Positions 42,527 through 50,530 of a DNA stretch of 64,000 nucleotides are shown here, one piece after another. A program made the position numbers and the translations under genes. The notes beneath the pieces are model-generated. The model was not told the origin of the DNA. It did not search any database and saw only the letters and a program-made list of their open reading frames with translations. Position 1 is the first letter of the stretch, and every line of letters begins with the position of its first letter. The stretch spans positions 1 to 64,000 of the forward strand of contig DDXB01000009.1 of NCBI GenBank assembly GCA_002347405.1, in the 5' to 3' direction. Source of the stretch: Rhodocyclaceae bacterium UBA2271 (GTDB lineage: Bacteria > Pseudomonadota > Gammaproteobacteria > Burkholderiales > Rhodocyclaceae).

Positions 42527-43723
42527 ATGAAAATCGCCAGTAGCGAGCTTGCCCTGCAAGCCGACCATGCTGCACAGACGCGCCAGCAAAGCAGTGAAAC
42601 CCTGCGTGCCTGGCGTGGCGAACGACCGGATTTTGAACGCGCGGACCGACCGGCCCTGCCCTCTGCAATCGCCAGCATTTCGGCCCCGGCGCGCCATGCA
42701 TTTGCCGTCGCCCCGGATTTACGCGGTGCTCCGGCTGTCGCCGTCCCGGATTTACGTGGCGTGGCGTCTACCGCCGTACCCCATGCGGGGCGTTTCATCC
42801 CACCGGCGCCGACTTTTACCGCACCCAAAACCGACACCGCGCAAGCCGAGGCCATCGATGCCGCCTTCGAGGCCGCCGACAAGGATCCATTTCTTGTCCT
42901 CATCAGGCACATGATCGAGTTGCTGACCGGCGAAAAGATGCGCGTCATTGATATGAAAGCATTTTCTGCCGAGACGCAGCGCAGCGAACTGAACGCCGAG
43001 GCGATCACGGCGAGTAGAGCGACAAACAGCGGCAATCAACGCGCAGGCTTCGGCATCGAATATGACTACCACGCGGTGCGCGAAGAGTTGGAGATCAGCC
43101 GGTTTTCGGCCCAGGGCGTGGTACGCACCGCCGACGGGCAGGAGTTCAGCTTCCAGTTAAACCTTGAAATGACCCGTTATTACCGGGAAGAAACCCGTGT
43201 CAGCCTGCGTCTCGGCGATGCCGTGCGCAAAGACCCGCTGGTCGTCAATTTCGGCGGTACGGCCGCACAATTGTCCGGCCTGGCGAACCAGCGGTTCAGT
43301 TTCGACCTGGATGGCGATGGCCATGCCGAGAACTTGCCCCTGTTCACCTCCGGCAGTGGCTATCTGGCACTCGACATCAATCGTAACGGCCGCATCGATT
43401 CCGGCAAGGAACTGTTTGGTCCGCAAACCGGCAAGGGCTTTGCCGAACTGGCTCGCCTCGATGCCGACGGCAATGGCTGGATCGACGCAAACGATCCTGA
43501 TTTCAAGCACCTCGGTGTCTGGGTGCCTGCCGGCAGCGGAACCGGTTCGCTGAAATCATTGGCCGAACTCGGCATCGGCGCCCTCGCGCTGGCCCATGCC
43601 ACGACACCGTTCGCCTTGCGCAGCAGCGACAACAGGGATCTTGGGCAGGTCAAGGCCAGCGGGCTTTATCTCACCGAGTCCGGCCAGGCCGGTAGCCTGC
43701 AGGAGATCGATTTGACGGTTTAA
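42527..43723 (+). CDS. EF-hand-like protein of unknown function with repeat-derived linker
   Basis: I do not recognise a named family for this 398-residue protein. The N-terminal 45 residues are polar and helical. Residues about 60-100 are a low-complexity Pro/Ala/Val linker encoded by the dispersed repeat. Residues 115-235 form a soluble domain (MIELLTGEKMRVIDMKAF to FSFQLNLEMTRYYREE). The C-terminal third has three Asp-rich Ca2+-binding-like loops: FDLDGDGHAEN, LALDINRNGRIDSGKELFG and LDADGNGWIDANDPDF. This layout is known from uncharacterised secreted or surface proteins, but no signal peptide is visible here. GGAGGAGA precedes the ATG. It stands between the bio operon and grpE. Confidence 0.75.
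   Translation: MKIASSELALQADHAAQTRQQSSETLRAWRGERPDFERADRPALPSAIASISAPARHAFAVAPDLRGAPAVAVPDLRGVASTAVPHAGRFIPPAPTFTAPKTDTAQAEAIDAAFEAADKDPFLVLIRHMIELLTGEKMRVIDMKAFSAETQRSELNAEAITASRATNSGNQRAGFGIEYDYHAVREELEISRFSAQGVVRTADGQEFSFQLNLEMTRYYREETRVSLRLGDAVRKDPLVVNFGGTAAQLSGLANQRFSFDLDGDGHAENLPLFTSGSGYLALDINRNGRIDSGKELFGPQTGKGFAELARLDADGNGWIDANDPDFKHLGVWVPAGSGTGSLKSLAELGIGALALAHATTPFALRSSDNRDLGQVKASGLYLTESGQAGSLQEIDLTV
42722..42817 (+). repeat. Dispersed repeat, copy 9 (extended hairpin form) inside a coding region
   Basis: This is the longest copy: an upstream module with CTCCGGCTG and GGATTTACG words, then the 46-bp hairpin form (42772-42817). It is read in frame as the linker of the EF-hand-like protein. 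The same module, lacking the 21-nt insert, occurs at 63102-63175 within tex, where the opposite strand is translated. Confidence 0.9.
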
Positions 43724-43746
43724 GTTTATTTAATCGCCACTTTGCC

Positions 43747-43775
43747 CTTGAAAAATTGGCAAAGTGGCCTCATTC
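43747..43775 (+). promoter_or_regulatory. Sigma-32 heat-shock promoter of grpE
   Basis: CTTGAAA (43747-43753) and CCTCATTC (43768-43775) are separated by 14 bases, close to the sigma-32 consensus CTTGAAA-N11-16-CCCCATnT. The promoter lies about 36 bases before the grpE ATG. Confidence 0.8.
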
Positions 43776-43810
43776 ACTGCATGGTTTAACGTAATAAAGG
43801 ACGCCGTCCC

Positions 43811-44368
43811 ATGCAGGAAGAAAAAAACCTTTCGATTTCCGAACAAGAAGCAGATGTCAAAGACGCTGGTGCAGCAACTGCGCCTGAAACTACCGACGTC
43901 GATAGCACCCCCAGCCCGGAAGAATTGCTCAAGGCCGCCGAACTGAAAGCTGCCGAAAGCCACGATGCCTGGTTGCGCGCCAAGGCCGATACCGAAAACC
44001 TGCGCCGCCGCGCCCAGGAAGACGTCAGCAAGGCCCACAAATTTGCTGCCGAAAAATTTGCTGGTGAACTGCTGGCCGTGAAAGACAGTCTGGAAGCCGC
44101 GCTGGGCAATGAAACCCAGACGGCTGAAGCGCTCAAGGCCGGTGTCGAGCTGACACTCAAGCAACTCAACGCCGCTTTCGAAAAATCTGCCGTTGTCGAA
44201 TTGAACCCGCTCGGCGAGAAGTTCGATCCGCACTTCCATCAGGCCATCGCCATGGTGGATGCCGAGCAGGAACCGAATACGGTCGTCAGCGTGCTGCAGA
44301 AGGGCTATTCCCTGCACGAGCGCATCCTGCGTCCGGCCCTGGTAACGGTCGCCAAATCCAGGGAATAA
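43811..44368 (+). CDS. grpE: Nucleotide exchange factor GrpE
   Basis: This 185-residue protein has an acidic disordered N-terminus (1-35), a long coiled coil (AWLRAKADTENLRRRAQEDV), and the beta-wing domain (NPLGEKFDPHFHQAIAMVD, then VLQKGYSLHERILRPALVTV). It releases ADP from DnaK. AAAGGA lies ten bases upstream of ATG. It is followed by dnaK with its own heat-shock promoter. Confidence 0.97.
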   Translation: MQEEKNLSISEQEADVKDAGAATAPETTDVDSTPSPEELLKAAELKAAESHDAWLRAKADTENLRRRAQEDVSKAHKFAAEKFAGELLAVKDSLEAALGNETQTAEALKAGVELTLKQLNAAFEKSAVVELNPLGEKFDPHFHQAIAMVDAEQEPNTVVSVLQKGYSLHERILRPALVTVAKSRE

Positions 44369-44389
44369 CAAGCCATTCGCCTGCCACCG

Positions 44390-44417
44390 CTTGAAGCATG
44401 GGGTAATAACCCCATAT
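44390..44417 (+). promoter_or_regulatory. Sigma-32 heat-shock promoter of dnaK
   Basis: CTTGAAG (44390-44396) and a perfect CCCCATAT (44410-44417) are separated by 13 bases. An inverted repeat ATGGGG-TAATAA-CCCCAT (44398-44415) overlaps the -10 and could form a hairpin or be an operator. Confidence 0.88.
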
Positions 44418-44469
44418 TTGGTGCAGGCAAGAATTTCTCCACAAATATCAGCAATAAAGGAAATCAAAC

Positions 44470-46401
44470 ATGGGCAAGATCATCGGCATCGACTTGGGCA
44501 CCACCAACAGCTGTGTCGCAATCATGGAAGGCGGTAAGCCCAAGGTCATCGAAAATTCAGAGGGCGCACGCACCACGCCATCCATCGTCGCTTACACCGA
44601 AGATGGCGACATCCTGTGCGGTGCCTCCGCCAAGCGCCAGGCCGTCACCAACGCGAAGAACACGCTGTTCGCCGTCAAGCGACTGATCGGTCGTCGCTTC
44701 GACGAGAAGGAAGTGCAGAAGGACATCGACCTGATGCCCTTCAAGATCGTCAAGGCCGATAACGGCGACGCCTGGGTTGAGGCACGCGGCCAGAAAATGG
44801 CCCCCCCGCAGGTTTCTGCCGAGGTGCTGCGCAAGATGAAGAAAACCGCCGAAGACTATCTCGGCGAGGAAGTCACCGAAGCCGTCATCACCGTGCCGGC
44901 CTACTTCAACGACTCCCAGCGTCAGGCCACCAAGGATGCCGGCAAGATCGCCGGGCTTGAAGTCAAGCGCATCATCAACGAGCCGACCGCCGCGGCAATT
45001 TCCTTCGGCCTCGACAAGCAGGAAGGCGACCGGAAAATCGCGGTATTCGACCTCGGCGGCGGCACCTTCGACATCTCCATCATCGACATCGCCGAGATCG
45101 AGGGCGAGCATCAGTTCGAGGTCATGTCGACCAACGGCGACACCTTCCTCGGTGGCGAGGACTTTGACCAGCGCATCATCGATTACATCGTCACCGAGTT
45201 CAAGAAGGAACAGGGCGTCGACCTCAAGAAAGACGTGCTGGCACTGCAGCGCCTGAAAGAGTCTGCCGAAAAGGCCAAGATCGAACTGTCCTCCAACCAG
45301 CAGACCGAGATCAACCTGCCCTACATCACGGCTGACGCTTCCGGTCCCAAACACCTGACAATGAAGATCACCCGCGCCAAGTTCGAGTCGCTGGTGGACG
45401 AACTGATCGAGCGCTGCGTCGCGCCCTGCCGCATGGCCATCAAGGATGCCGGCGTCAAGATCGAGGACATCGCCGACGTCATCCTGGTCGGTGGCATGAC
45501 GCGCATGCCCAAGGTGCAGGACAAGGTCAAGGAACTGTTCGGCCGGGAGCCGCGCCGCGACGTGAACCCCGACGAGGCCGTCGCCGTCGGTGCCGCCATT
45601 CAGGGCGGCGTGTTGCAGGGTGAGGTCAAGGATGTGTTGCTGCTCGACGTCACGCCGCTCTCCCTCGGCATCGAAACCCTGGGCGGCGTGATGACCAAGC
45701 TGATCAAGAAGAACACGACGATTCCGACCAAGACCAGCCAGGTATTTTCCACCGCCGACGACAACCAGAACGCAGTAACCATCCACGTGCTGCAGGGCGA
45801 GCGTGAAATGTCCGCCGGCAACAAGAGCCTCGGCCAGTTCAACCTCACCGACATTCCCCCCTCCCCGCGCGGCATGCCGCAGATCGAGGTCACCTTCGAC
45901 ATCGATGCGAACGGCATCCTCCACGTTTCGGCGAAGGACAAGGGCACCGGCAAGGAAAGCAAGATCACCATCAAGGCCAACTCCGGCCTCTCCGATGAGG
46001 AGATCCAGAGCATGGTGCAGGATGCCGAGGCCCACGCCGAAGAAGACAAGAAGGCCCACGAACTGGTCGATACCCGCAATCAATGCGATGCCATGGTGCA
46101 CTCGGTGAAGAAAGCCGTGGCCGAGCACGGCGACAAGGTCGACGCCGACGAAAAGGCCAAGATCGAAGCCGCCATCAAGGAGGCCGAAGATGCCATGAAG
46201 GGCAACGACAAAGCCGACATCGAAGCCAAGACGCAGGCACTTGGCCAGGCTTCGCAGAAACTCGGCGAGAAGATTTACGCCGAGACCCAGCAGCAGTCTG
46301 AAGGTGCTGGCACTGCGGGTGCCGCTTCAGGCGGCGAAGCCAAGAAAGACAACCCGGATGTAGTGGATGCCGAATTCACCGAAGTAAAAGACAAGAAGTA
46401 A
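44470..46401 (+). CDS. dnaK: Chaperone DnaK (Hsp70)
   Basis: This 643-residue Hsp70 begins MGKIIGIDLGTTNSCVAIME; the phosphate loops IAVFDLGGGTFDISI and VILVGGMTRMPKVQ of the ATPase domain are intact. DVTPLSLGIETLGGVMTKLI marks the linker/substrate-binding domain, and an acidic Lys/Ala/Gly-rich tail ends the protein. It refolds and holds client proteins with DnaJ and GrpE. AAAGGAA precedes ATG. Confidence 0.99.
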   Translation: MGKIIGIDLGTTNSCVAIMEGGKPKVIENSEGARTTPSIVAYTEDGDILCGASAKRQAVTNAKNTLFAVKRLIGRRFDEKEVQKDIDLMPFKIVKADNGDAWVEARGQKMAPPQVSAEVLRKMKKTAEDYLGEEVTEAVITVPAYFNDSQRQATKDAGKIAGLEVKRIINEPTAAAISFGLDKQEGDRKIAVFDLGGGTFDISIIDIAEIEGEHQFEVMSTNGDTFLGGEDFDQRIIDYIVTEFKKEQGVDLKKDVLALQRLKESAEKAKIELSSNQQTEINLPYITADASGPKHLTMKITRAKFESLVDELIERCVAPCRMAIKDAGVKIEDIADVILVGGMTRMPKVQDKVKELFGREPRRDVNPDEAVAVGAAIQGGVLQGEVKDVLLLDVTPLSLGIETLGGVMTKLIKKNTTIPTKTSQVFSTADDNQNAVTIHVLQGEREMSAGNKSLGQFNLTDIPPSPRGMPQIEVTFDIDANGILHVSAKDKGTGKESKITIKANSGLSDEEIQSMVQDAEAHAEEDKKAHELVDTRNQCDAMVHSVKKAVAEHGDKVDADEKAKIEAAIKEAEDAMKGNDKADIEAKTQALGQASQKLGEKIYAETQQQSEGAGTAGAASGGEAKKDNPDVVDAEFTEVKDKK

Positions 46402-46477
46402 TTCACCTGCAACACATCGGCAGCGGGCCGCCGGCTAGTTTCTAGCCCCGGCCCATTGCCGTTTTATCAGGACAGTC

Positions 46478-47593
46478 ATGGCAAAACGCGACTACTACGA
46501 AGTCCTCGGCGTCAATCGCGACGCATCCGACGAAGAGATCAAGAAGGCCTATCGCCGCCTGGCGATGAAGCATCACCCGGACCGCAACCCGGACAATCCG
46601 AAGTCCGAAGATCGCTTCAAGGAAGCCAAGGAAGCCTACGAAATCCTTTCCGAACCCAAGAAGCGTCAGGCCTACGACCAGTTTGGTCACGCCGGAGTCG
46701 ACCAGCAGGCCAGCATGGGCGGTGGTCCCGGAAACTTCGGCGATGCATTCTCGGACATCTTCGGCGACATCTTCGGCGGCCGGGGCGGCGGCGGGCGTTC
46801 CAATGTCTATCGTGGCGCCGACCTGCGCTACAACCTTGAAGTCACGCTCGAAGAAGCCGCGCGCGGCACCGAGACACGCATCCGCATTCCCACCATGGCT
46901 GAATGCGAAAGCTGCGAGGGCACTGGCGCCAAGAAAGGCACCGAACCCAAGACCTGCCCGACCTGCGGCGGCCACGGCCAGGTGCGCATGCAGCAGGGCT
47001 TTTTCTCCATTCAGCAAACCTGCCCGAAATGCCACGGCAGTGGCCGCTACGTCGCCGACCCCTGCGGCACCTGCCACGGCGCCGGCCGCGTCAAGCAGCA
47101 CAAGACCCTCTCGGTCAAGATTCCATCCGGCATCGACGAGGGCGATCGGATTCGGCTCTCCGGCGAGGGCGAACACGGCGTCAATGGTGGACCTCCCGGC
47201 GACCTGTATGTGCAGATCCACATCAAGCCGCACCAGGTGTTCCAGCGCGACCATGACGACCTGCATTGCGAAATGCCGGTAAGTTTCACCGCCGCTGCGC
47301 TTGGCGGCGAAATCGAAATCCCCACACTGGACGGTATCGCAAAACTCAAGGTTCCCGCCGAAACCCAATCCGGCAAGGTCTTCCGCCTGCGTGGCAAGGG
47401 CATCAAGGGCGTGCGTTCAGCCGCTCATGGCGACCTGCTCTGCCACGTTGTCGTCGAAACCCCCGTCAGCCTCACCGACCGCCAGAAGGAACTGCTGCGC
47501 GAGTTCGAGGAAATCAGCCAGGGCAACGCCGCCACTCATCACCCGAAGGCGCAAGGCTGGCTGGACAAGGTAAGGGACTTTTTTGCGGGGTAG
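46478..47593 (+). CDS. dnaJ: Chaperone DnaJ (Hsp40)
   Basis: This 371-residue type I Hsp40 has the J domain with the HPD tripeptide (AMKHHPDRNPD) and a Gly/Phe-rich segment (FGDIFGGRGGGGR). The four zinc-finger repeats are CESCEGTG, CPTCGGHG, CPKCHGSG and CGTCHGAG, followed by the two C-terminal beta domains. It delivers clients to DnaK and stimulates its ATPase. It ends the heat-shock operon at an intrinsic terminator. Confidence 0.98.
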   Translation: MAKRDYYEVLGVNRDASDEEIKKAYRRLAMKHHPDRNPDNPKSEDRFKEAKEAYEILSEPKKRQAYDQFGHAGVDQQASMGGGPGNFGDAFSDIFGDIFGGRGGGGRSNVYRGADLRYNLEVTLEEAARGTETRIRIPTMAECESCEGTGAKKGTEPKTCPTCGGHGQVRMQQGFFSIQQTCPKCHGSGRYVADPCGTCHGAGRVKQHKTLSVKIPSGIDEGDRIRLSGEGEHGVNGGPPGDLYVQIHIKPHQVFQRDHDDLHCEMPVSFTAAALGGEIEIPTLDGIAKLKVPAETQSGKVFRLRGKGIKGVRSAAHGDLLCHVVVETPVSLTDRQKELLREFEEISQGNAATHHPKAQGWLDKVRDFFAG

Positions 47594-47612
47594 CGACCGG
47601 GTAGTCCGCCAT

Positions 47613-47642
47613 AAAAAAACCGCCGATTCTGGCGGTTTTTTT
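47613..47642 (+). terminator. Rho-independent terminator after dnaJ
   Basis: The stem AAAAACCGCC / GGCGGTTTTT with loop GATTCT continues into a T run. The A-run on the other side makes it usable on the minus strand too, for the tRNA transcript. Confidence 0.92.
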
Positions 47643-47653
47643 ATTTGATTCTT

Positions 47654-47730
47654 TGGGGTGGCTGATGGGGCTCGAACCCACGACAACTGGAATCACAATC
47701 CAGGACTCTACCAACTGAGCTACAGCCACC
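47654..47730 (-). tRNA. tRNA-His (anticodon GTG)
   Basis: The cloverleaf is complete on the minus strand: acceptor GTGGCTG / CAGCCAC, anticodon stem CTGGA / TCCAG around TTGTGAT. The extra 5' G (G-1) opposite C73, typical of tRNA-His, is encoded, as is CCA. Length is 77 nt. Confidence 0.97.
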
Positions 47731-47774
47731 ACCTTTAAACTGCACGGCACGCCCGGCGGCGCTACCGATAAATC

Positions 47775-47851
47775 TGGTCCGCCCGGCGAGACTCGAACTC
47801 ACAACCCCCGGCTTAGAAGGCCGGTGCTCTATCCGGTTGAGCTACGGGCGG
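47775..47851 (-). tRNA. tRNA-Arg (anticodon TCT)
   Basis: Acceptor CCGCCCG / CGGGCGG, anticodon stem CCGGC / GCCGG around CTTCTAA, T-loop TTCGAGT, CCA encoded. Length is 77 nt. It is the middle gene of a three-tRNA cluster. Confidence 0.97.
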
Positions 47852-47906
47852 TTGAAAGCTATTTCGTTTGGCGGTCTCGGTGGTGCAGGCCGGGTTTGCG
47901 TGTCTC

Positions 47907-47983
47907 TGGTCGGGGTGAAAGGATTCGAACCTTCGACATCCTGCTCCCAAAGCAGGCGCGCTACCGGGCTGCGCTACACCCCG
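47907..47983 (-). tRNA. tRNA-Pro (anticodon TGG)
   Basis: Acceptor CGGGGTG / CACCCCG, anticodon stem CCTGC / GCAGG around TTTGGGA, T-loop TTCGAAT, CCA encoded. Length is 77 nt. It is the promoter-proximal gene of the Pro-Arg-His cluster. Confidence 0.97.
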
Positions 47984-48066
47984 AAGAGGGCGCATTCTAC
48001 TGATCTGCTCTTTTGCGGTCAATGCCAATGCAGCCAAATTCTTCTATTGACCGGCAAAGAGCCTGT

Positions 48067-48579
48067 TTAACGATCTGGCGGCGGGGGCGGCATCCCTGCT
48101 GGAGGGGGAGGCAGATTGGTTGAGGCTGCCGGAGGTGTTCGCGCAGGGGTATAGCTTGCACTGACAGGGACCCGATGGCCCTTGGCATACATGCATTGCA
48201 CATAGGCGATGTCGTACTGGCGCTGGCTGCCATAGGCCACTGATCGGGAGGCTTCTGCCCCCGAAGCGCTACCGATGATCAGTCCCGTTCCGGCACCCAC
48301 TCCGGCACCGCGCTGTCCACCGATGGCGGCACCGGCAACGGCGCCAATGGCCGTGCCCATGGCCGCGCTACCGATTGCGGCATTGCTACCAGTCTGTTCA
48401 CGGGCCTTGCCGCCGATCTGCTGATAGGCAAAATCGCGGCACATCATGTCATCGGCACGAAATTGCTCGAAAGTTGTGCCGGTTCCCGGCAAGGCCATGA
48501 CATTGGGACCGGTCGGCACACTGGCACAGCCGGCAAGTACCATTAAGGCAGTCAGGGATAGCATCAGTCGGGTTCGCAT
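48067..48579 (-). CDS. Glycine-zipper outer-membrane lipoprotein
   Basis: This 170-residue protein starts MRTRLMLSLTALMVLAGCAS, a clear lipoprotein signal with lipobox Cys18. A glycine-zipper segment follows (IGSAAMGTAIGAVAGAAIGG, extended by GAGVGAGTGLIIGSASGA), which inserts into or packs in membranes. Two Cys (MMCRDF and VQCMYAKGH) lie either side, and the tail is Pro-rich. The order Cys...glycine zipper...YDIAYVQCMYAKG is common in uncharacterised proteobacterial envelope lipoproteins. ATG 48579 is preferred to the longer frame. It follows the Pro/Tyr-rich gene by 13 bases on the same strand. Confidence 0.82.
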   Translation of the reverse strand: MRTRLMLSLTALMVLAGCASVPTGPNVMALPGTGTTFEQFRADDMMCRDFAYQQIGGKAREQTGSNAAIGSAAMGTAIGAVAGAAIGGQRGAGVGAGTGLIIGSASGAEASRSVAYGSQRQYDIAYVQCMYAKGHRVPVSASYTPARTPPAASTNLPPPPAGMPPPPPDR

Positions 48580-48592
48580 GAGATTCACTCCA

Positions 48593-49048
48593 TCACTGTG
48601 GGGGTTGGGGAGCAACCTGCTGCCACCCGCCCGGGCATTGCTTCACGTAAGGGTAGTACGCCTGAGCTTCGCTGCAGTAATACCAGTAGCCCGTTTCCAG
48701 CACCGGCGATGCTGGTGGTATGCCGGATTGCTCGATATAGACGGGCGGCGTTGGCACTACCACTACCGGGGCAACAGGCGGGACATAAACACGCGGATAG
48801 TAGATCGGGGGAGGATAGTAGCCAAAGGGAGGATATACCCAAGGCACGCCAACATAGACACCGAACTGCACCGAACTGCGCGGATGACCATGCGGCCAGC
48901 CCCGCGGTCCCGCCCAGGCATTGCCGGCAAGAAAGCACGCCAGCACCAAGGTCAGCAAGCATGCGCGCGGATTGATCCGGGTTGCGACTTCACGCCATTT
49001 GGTGCAGGCACCGGCCTGCACTGAAACTCCGCTGGAATTCGTTTTCAT
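48593..49048 (-). CDS. Exported Pro/Tyr-rich protein with conserved C-terminal Cys motif
   Basis: The 151-residue protein has a late export signal (PRACLLTLVLACFLAGNAWA, about residues 27-46) after a 25-residue polar start, so the true start could be internal. A Pro/Tyr/Val-rich stretch follows (FGYYPPPIYYPRVYVPPVAP). It ends in GYWYYCSEAQAYYPYVKQC plus PGGW, a motif I have seen at the end of many small uncharacterised proteobacterial envelope proteins; the two Cys probably form a disulfide. It is probably co-transcribed with the glycine-zipper lipoprotein. Function is unknown. Confidence 0.75.
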   Translation of the reverse strand: MKTNSSGVSVQAGACTKWREVATRINPRACLLTLVLACFLAGNAWAGPRGWPHGHPRSSVQFGVYVGVPWVYPPFGYYPPPIYYPRVYVPPVAPVVVVPTPPVYIEQSGIPPASPVLETGYWYYCSEAQAYYPYVKQCPGGWQQVAPQPPQ

Positions 49049-49167
49049 AGCCTGTCTCCTGATAATTCAGGTTAAGCATATTTAAACGCGCGGAGGTTTC
49101 CCGATGATGACGTCAGGACGTGGAATTGTAAGCAATCATTGCAAACAAGCCCCTACGCCACGGCCAA

Positions 49168-49192
49168 CGCCGTCCCGCCAGCGCCGACTTTT
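49168..49192 (+). repeat. Dispersed core repeat, copy 10
   Basis: An intact core lies between the Pro/Tyr-rich protein gene and the 3' end of purA. Confidence 0.9.
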
Positions 49193-49218
49193 ACCGGCCC
49201 GGCGCGATAATTCCCGTC

Positions 49219-50529
49219 TTATTTGAACGGATGACGCAGGATGATGGTTTCCTCGCGGTCAGGGCCGGTTGACACCATGTCGACCGGAACCCCGCACACT
49301 TCCTCCATACGCTTGATGTAGGCGCGCGCCGTCGCCGGCAGACCATCGAGCGCCTTGACGCCAACGGTGCTGTCCTGCCAGCCGGGCATCGACTCGTAGA
49401 CCGGCTCGCAACGTTCGAGATCGTCGGCGCCCACCGGCAGGATGTCGGTGAAATTGCCGTCGAGCTTGTAGCCGATACAGATTTTCATCTCCTCGATGCC
49501 GTCAAGCACGTCGAGCTTGGTGACGCACAGGCCGGACACGCCGTTGATCTGGATCGAGCGCTTCATCGCCGCAGCATCAAACCAGCCGCAACGCCGCGCA
49601 CGCCCCGTGGTGGCGCCGAATTCGTGGCCCTTGGTGGCCATGTGCTTGCCGGTCGGATCCTGCTTGTCGAGGGCATCGTAAAGCTCGGTCGGGAACGGGC
49701 CGCCGCCGACGCGGGTGGTGTAGGCCTTCGTGATGCCCAGAATGTAATGCAGCATGCCGGGGCCGACGCCCGCGCCCGCCGCCGCCGCGCCGGCAACGCA
49801 GTTGGACGAGGTGACATAGGGGAAGGTGCCGTGGTCGATGTCGAGCAACGTGCCTTGCGCGCCCTCGAACAACAGGTTGGCGCCCGCCTTGTGGGCATCG
49901 TAAAGCGCGCGCGGGACATCGGCGATCATGCCCGTCAGCCGTGGCGCAATGGCCATGGCGCCGTCCAGCGTCTTCTGGAAATCGACGGTCTCGGCACCCA
50001 GGTAATTCTTTAACACGAAGTTGTGATAATCGAGAATCTCGGCAAGCTTTTCGGCAAAGCGCTTGGGCCGCAACAGGTCCTGCACACGCAAGCCGCGCCT
50101 TGAAACCTTGTCTTCATAGGCCGGGCCAATGCCACGGCCGGTGGTGCCGATCTTGTTGATGCCCTTGGCAGCTTCGCGGGCGATGTCAAGCGCCTGGTGG
50201 TAGGGCAGGATCAACGGACAAGCCTCCGAAATCCGCAAGCGTTCCTCGGCATTGACCCCGGCCGCCTGCAATCCGTCGATTTCCTTGAGCAGGGCTTCGG
50301 GGGAGAGCACCACGCCGTTGCCGATGTAGCAGATCACGCCGTCGCGCAGGATGCCGGAGGGCACCAGGTGTAGTACCGTCTTCTTGCCGGCGATCACCAG
50401 CGTGTGGCCGGCATTGTGGCCACCCTGGAAACGCACCACGCCCTGGGAATGATCCGTCAGCAGGTCGACAACCTTGCCCTTGCCCTCGTCGCCCCATTGC
50501 GTACCGATCACGACTACGTTCTTGGCCAT
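49219..50529 (-). CDS. purA: Adenylosuccinate synthetase
   Basis: This 436-residue enzyme makes adenylosuccinate from IMP, aspartate and GTP. The P-loop is VVIGTQWGDEGKGKVVDLL; catalytic His is in QGGHNAGHTLVI. IGTTGRGIGPAYEDKVSRRG and GPFPTELYD are further family blocks. It is the last gene of the hfq-hfl-hisZ-purA run and begins one base after the hisZ stop. Confidence 0.98.
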   Translation of the reverse strand: MAKNVVVIGTQWGDEGKGKVVDLLTDHSQGVVRFQGGHNAGHTLVIAGKKTVLHLVPSGILRDGVICYIGNGVVLSPEALLKEIDGLQAAGVNAEERLRISEACPLILPYHQALDIAREAAKGINKIGTTGRGIGPAYEDKVSRRGLRVQDLLRPKRFAEKLAEILDYHNFVLKNYLGAETVDFQKTLDGAMAIAPRLTGMIADVPRALYDAHKAGANLLFEGAQGTLLDIDHGTFPYVTSSNCVAGAAAAGAGVGPGMLHYILGITKAYTTRVGGGPFPTELYDALDKQDPTGKHMATKGHEFGATTGRARRCGWFDAAAMKRSIQINGVSGLCVTKLDVLDGIEEMKICIGYKLDGNFTDILPVGADDLERCEPVYESMPGWQDSTVGVKALDGLPATARAYIKRMEEVCGVPVDMVSTGPDREETIILRHPFK

Positions 50530-50530
50530 A

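Noticed and set aside
43802..43817. Core/hairpin repeat across the grpE start (CGCCGTCCCATGCAGG)
   Set aside because: It resembles the left part of the hairpin form but lacks the CGCCAGCGCCGACTTTT half; too short to separate from chance.
43724..44469. CIRCE operator near grpE or dnaK
   Set aside because: No TTAGCACTC/GAGTGCTAA inverted repeat could be found in either leader.
44557..46128. Long minus-strand open frame opposite dnaK
   Set aside because: Shadow of a highly conserved gene; Gly/Asp/His/Val-rich translation without recognisable domains.
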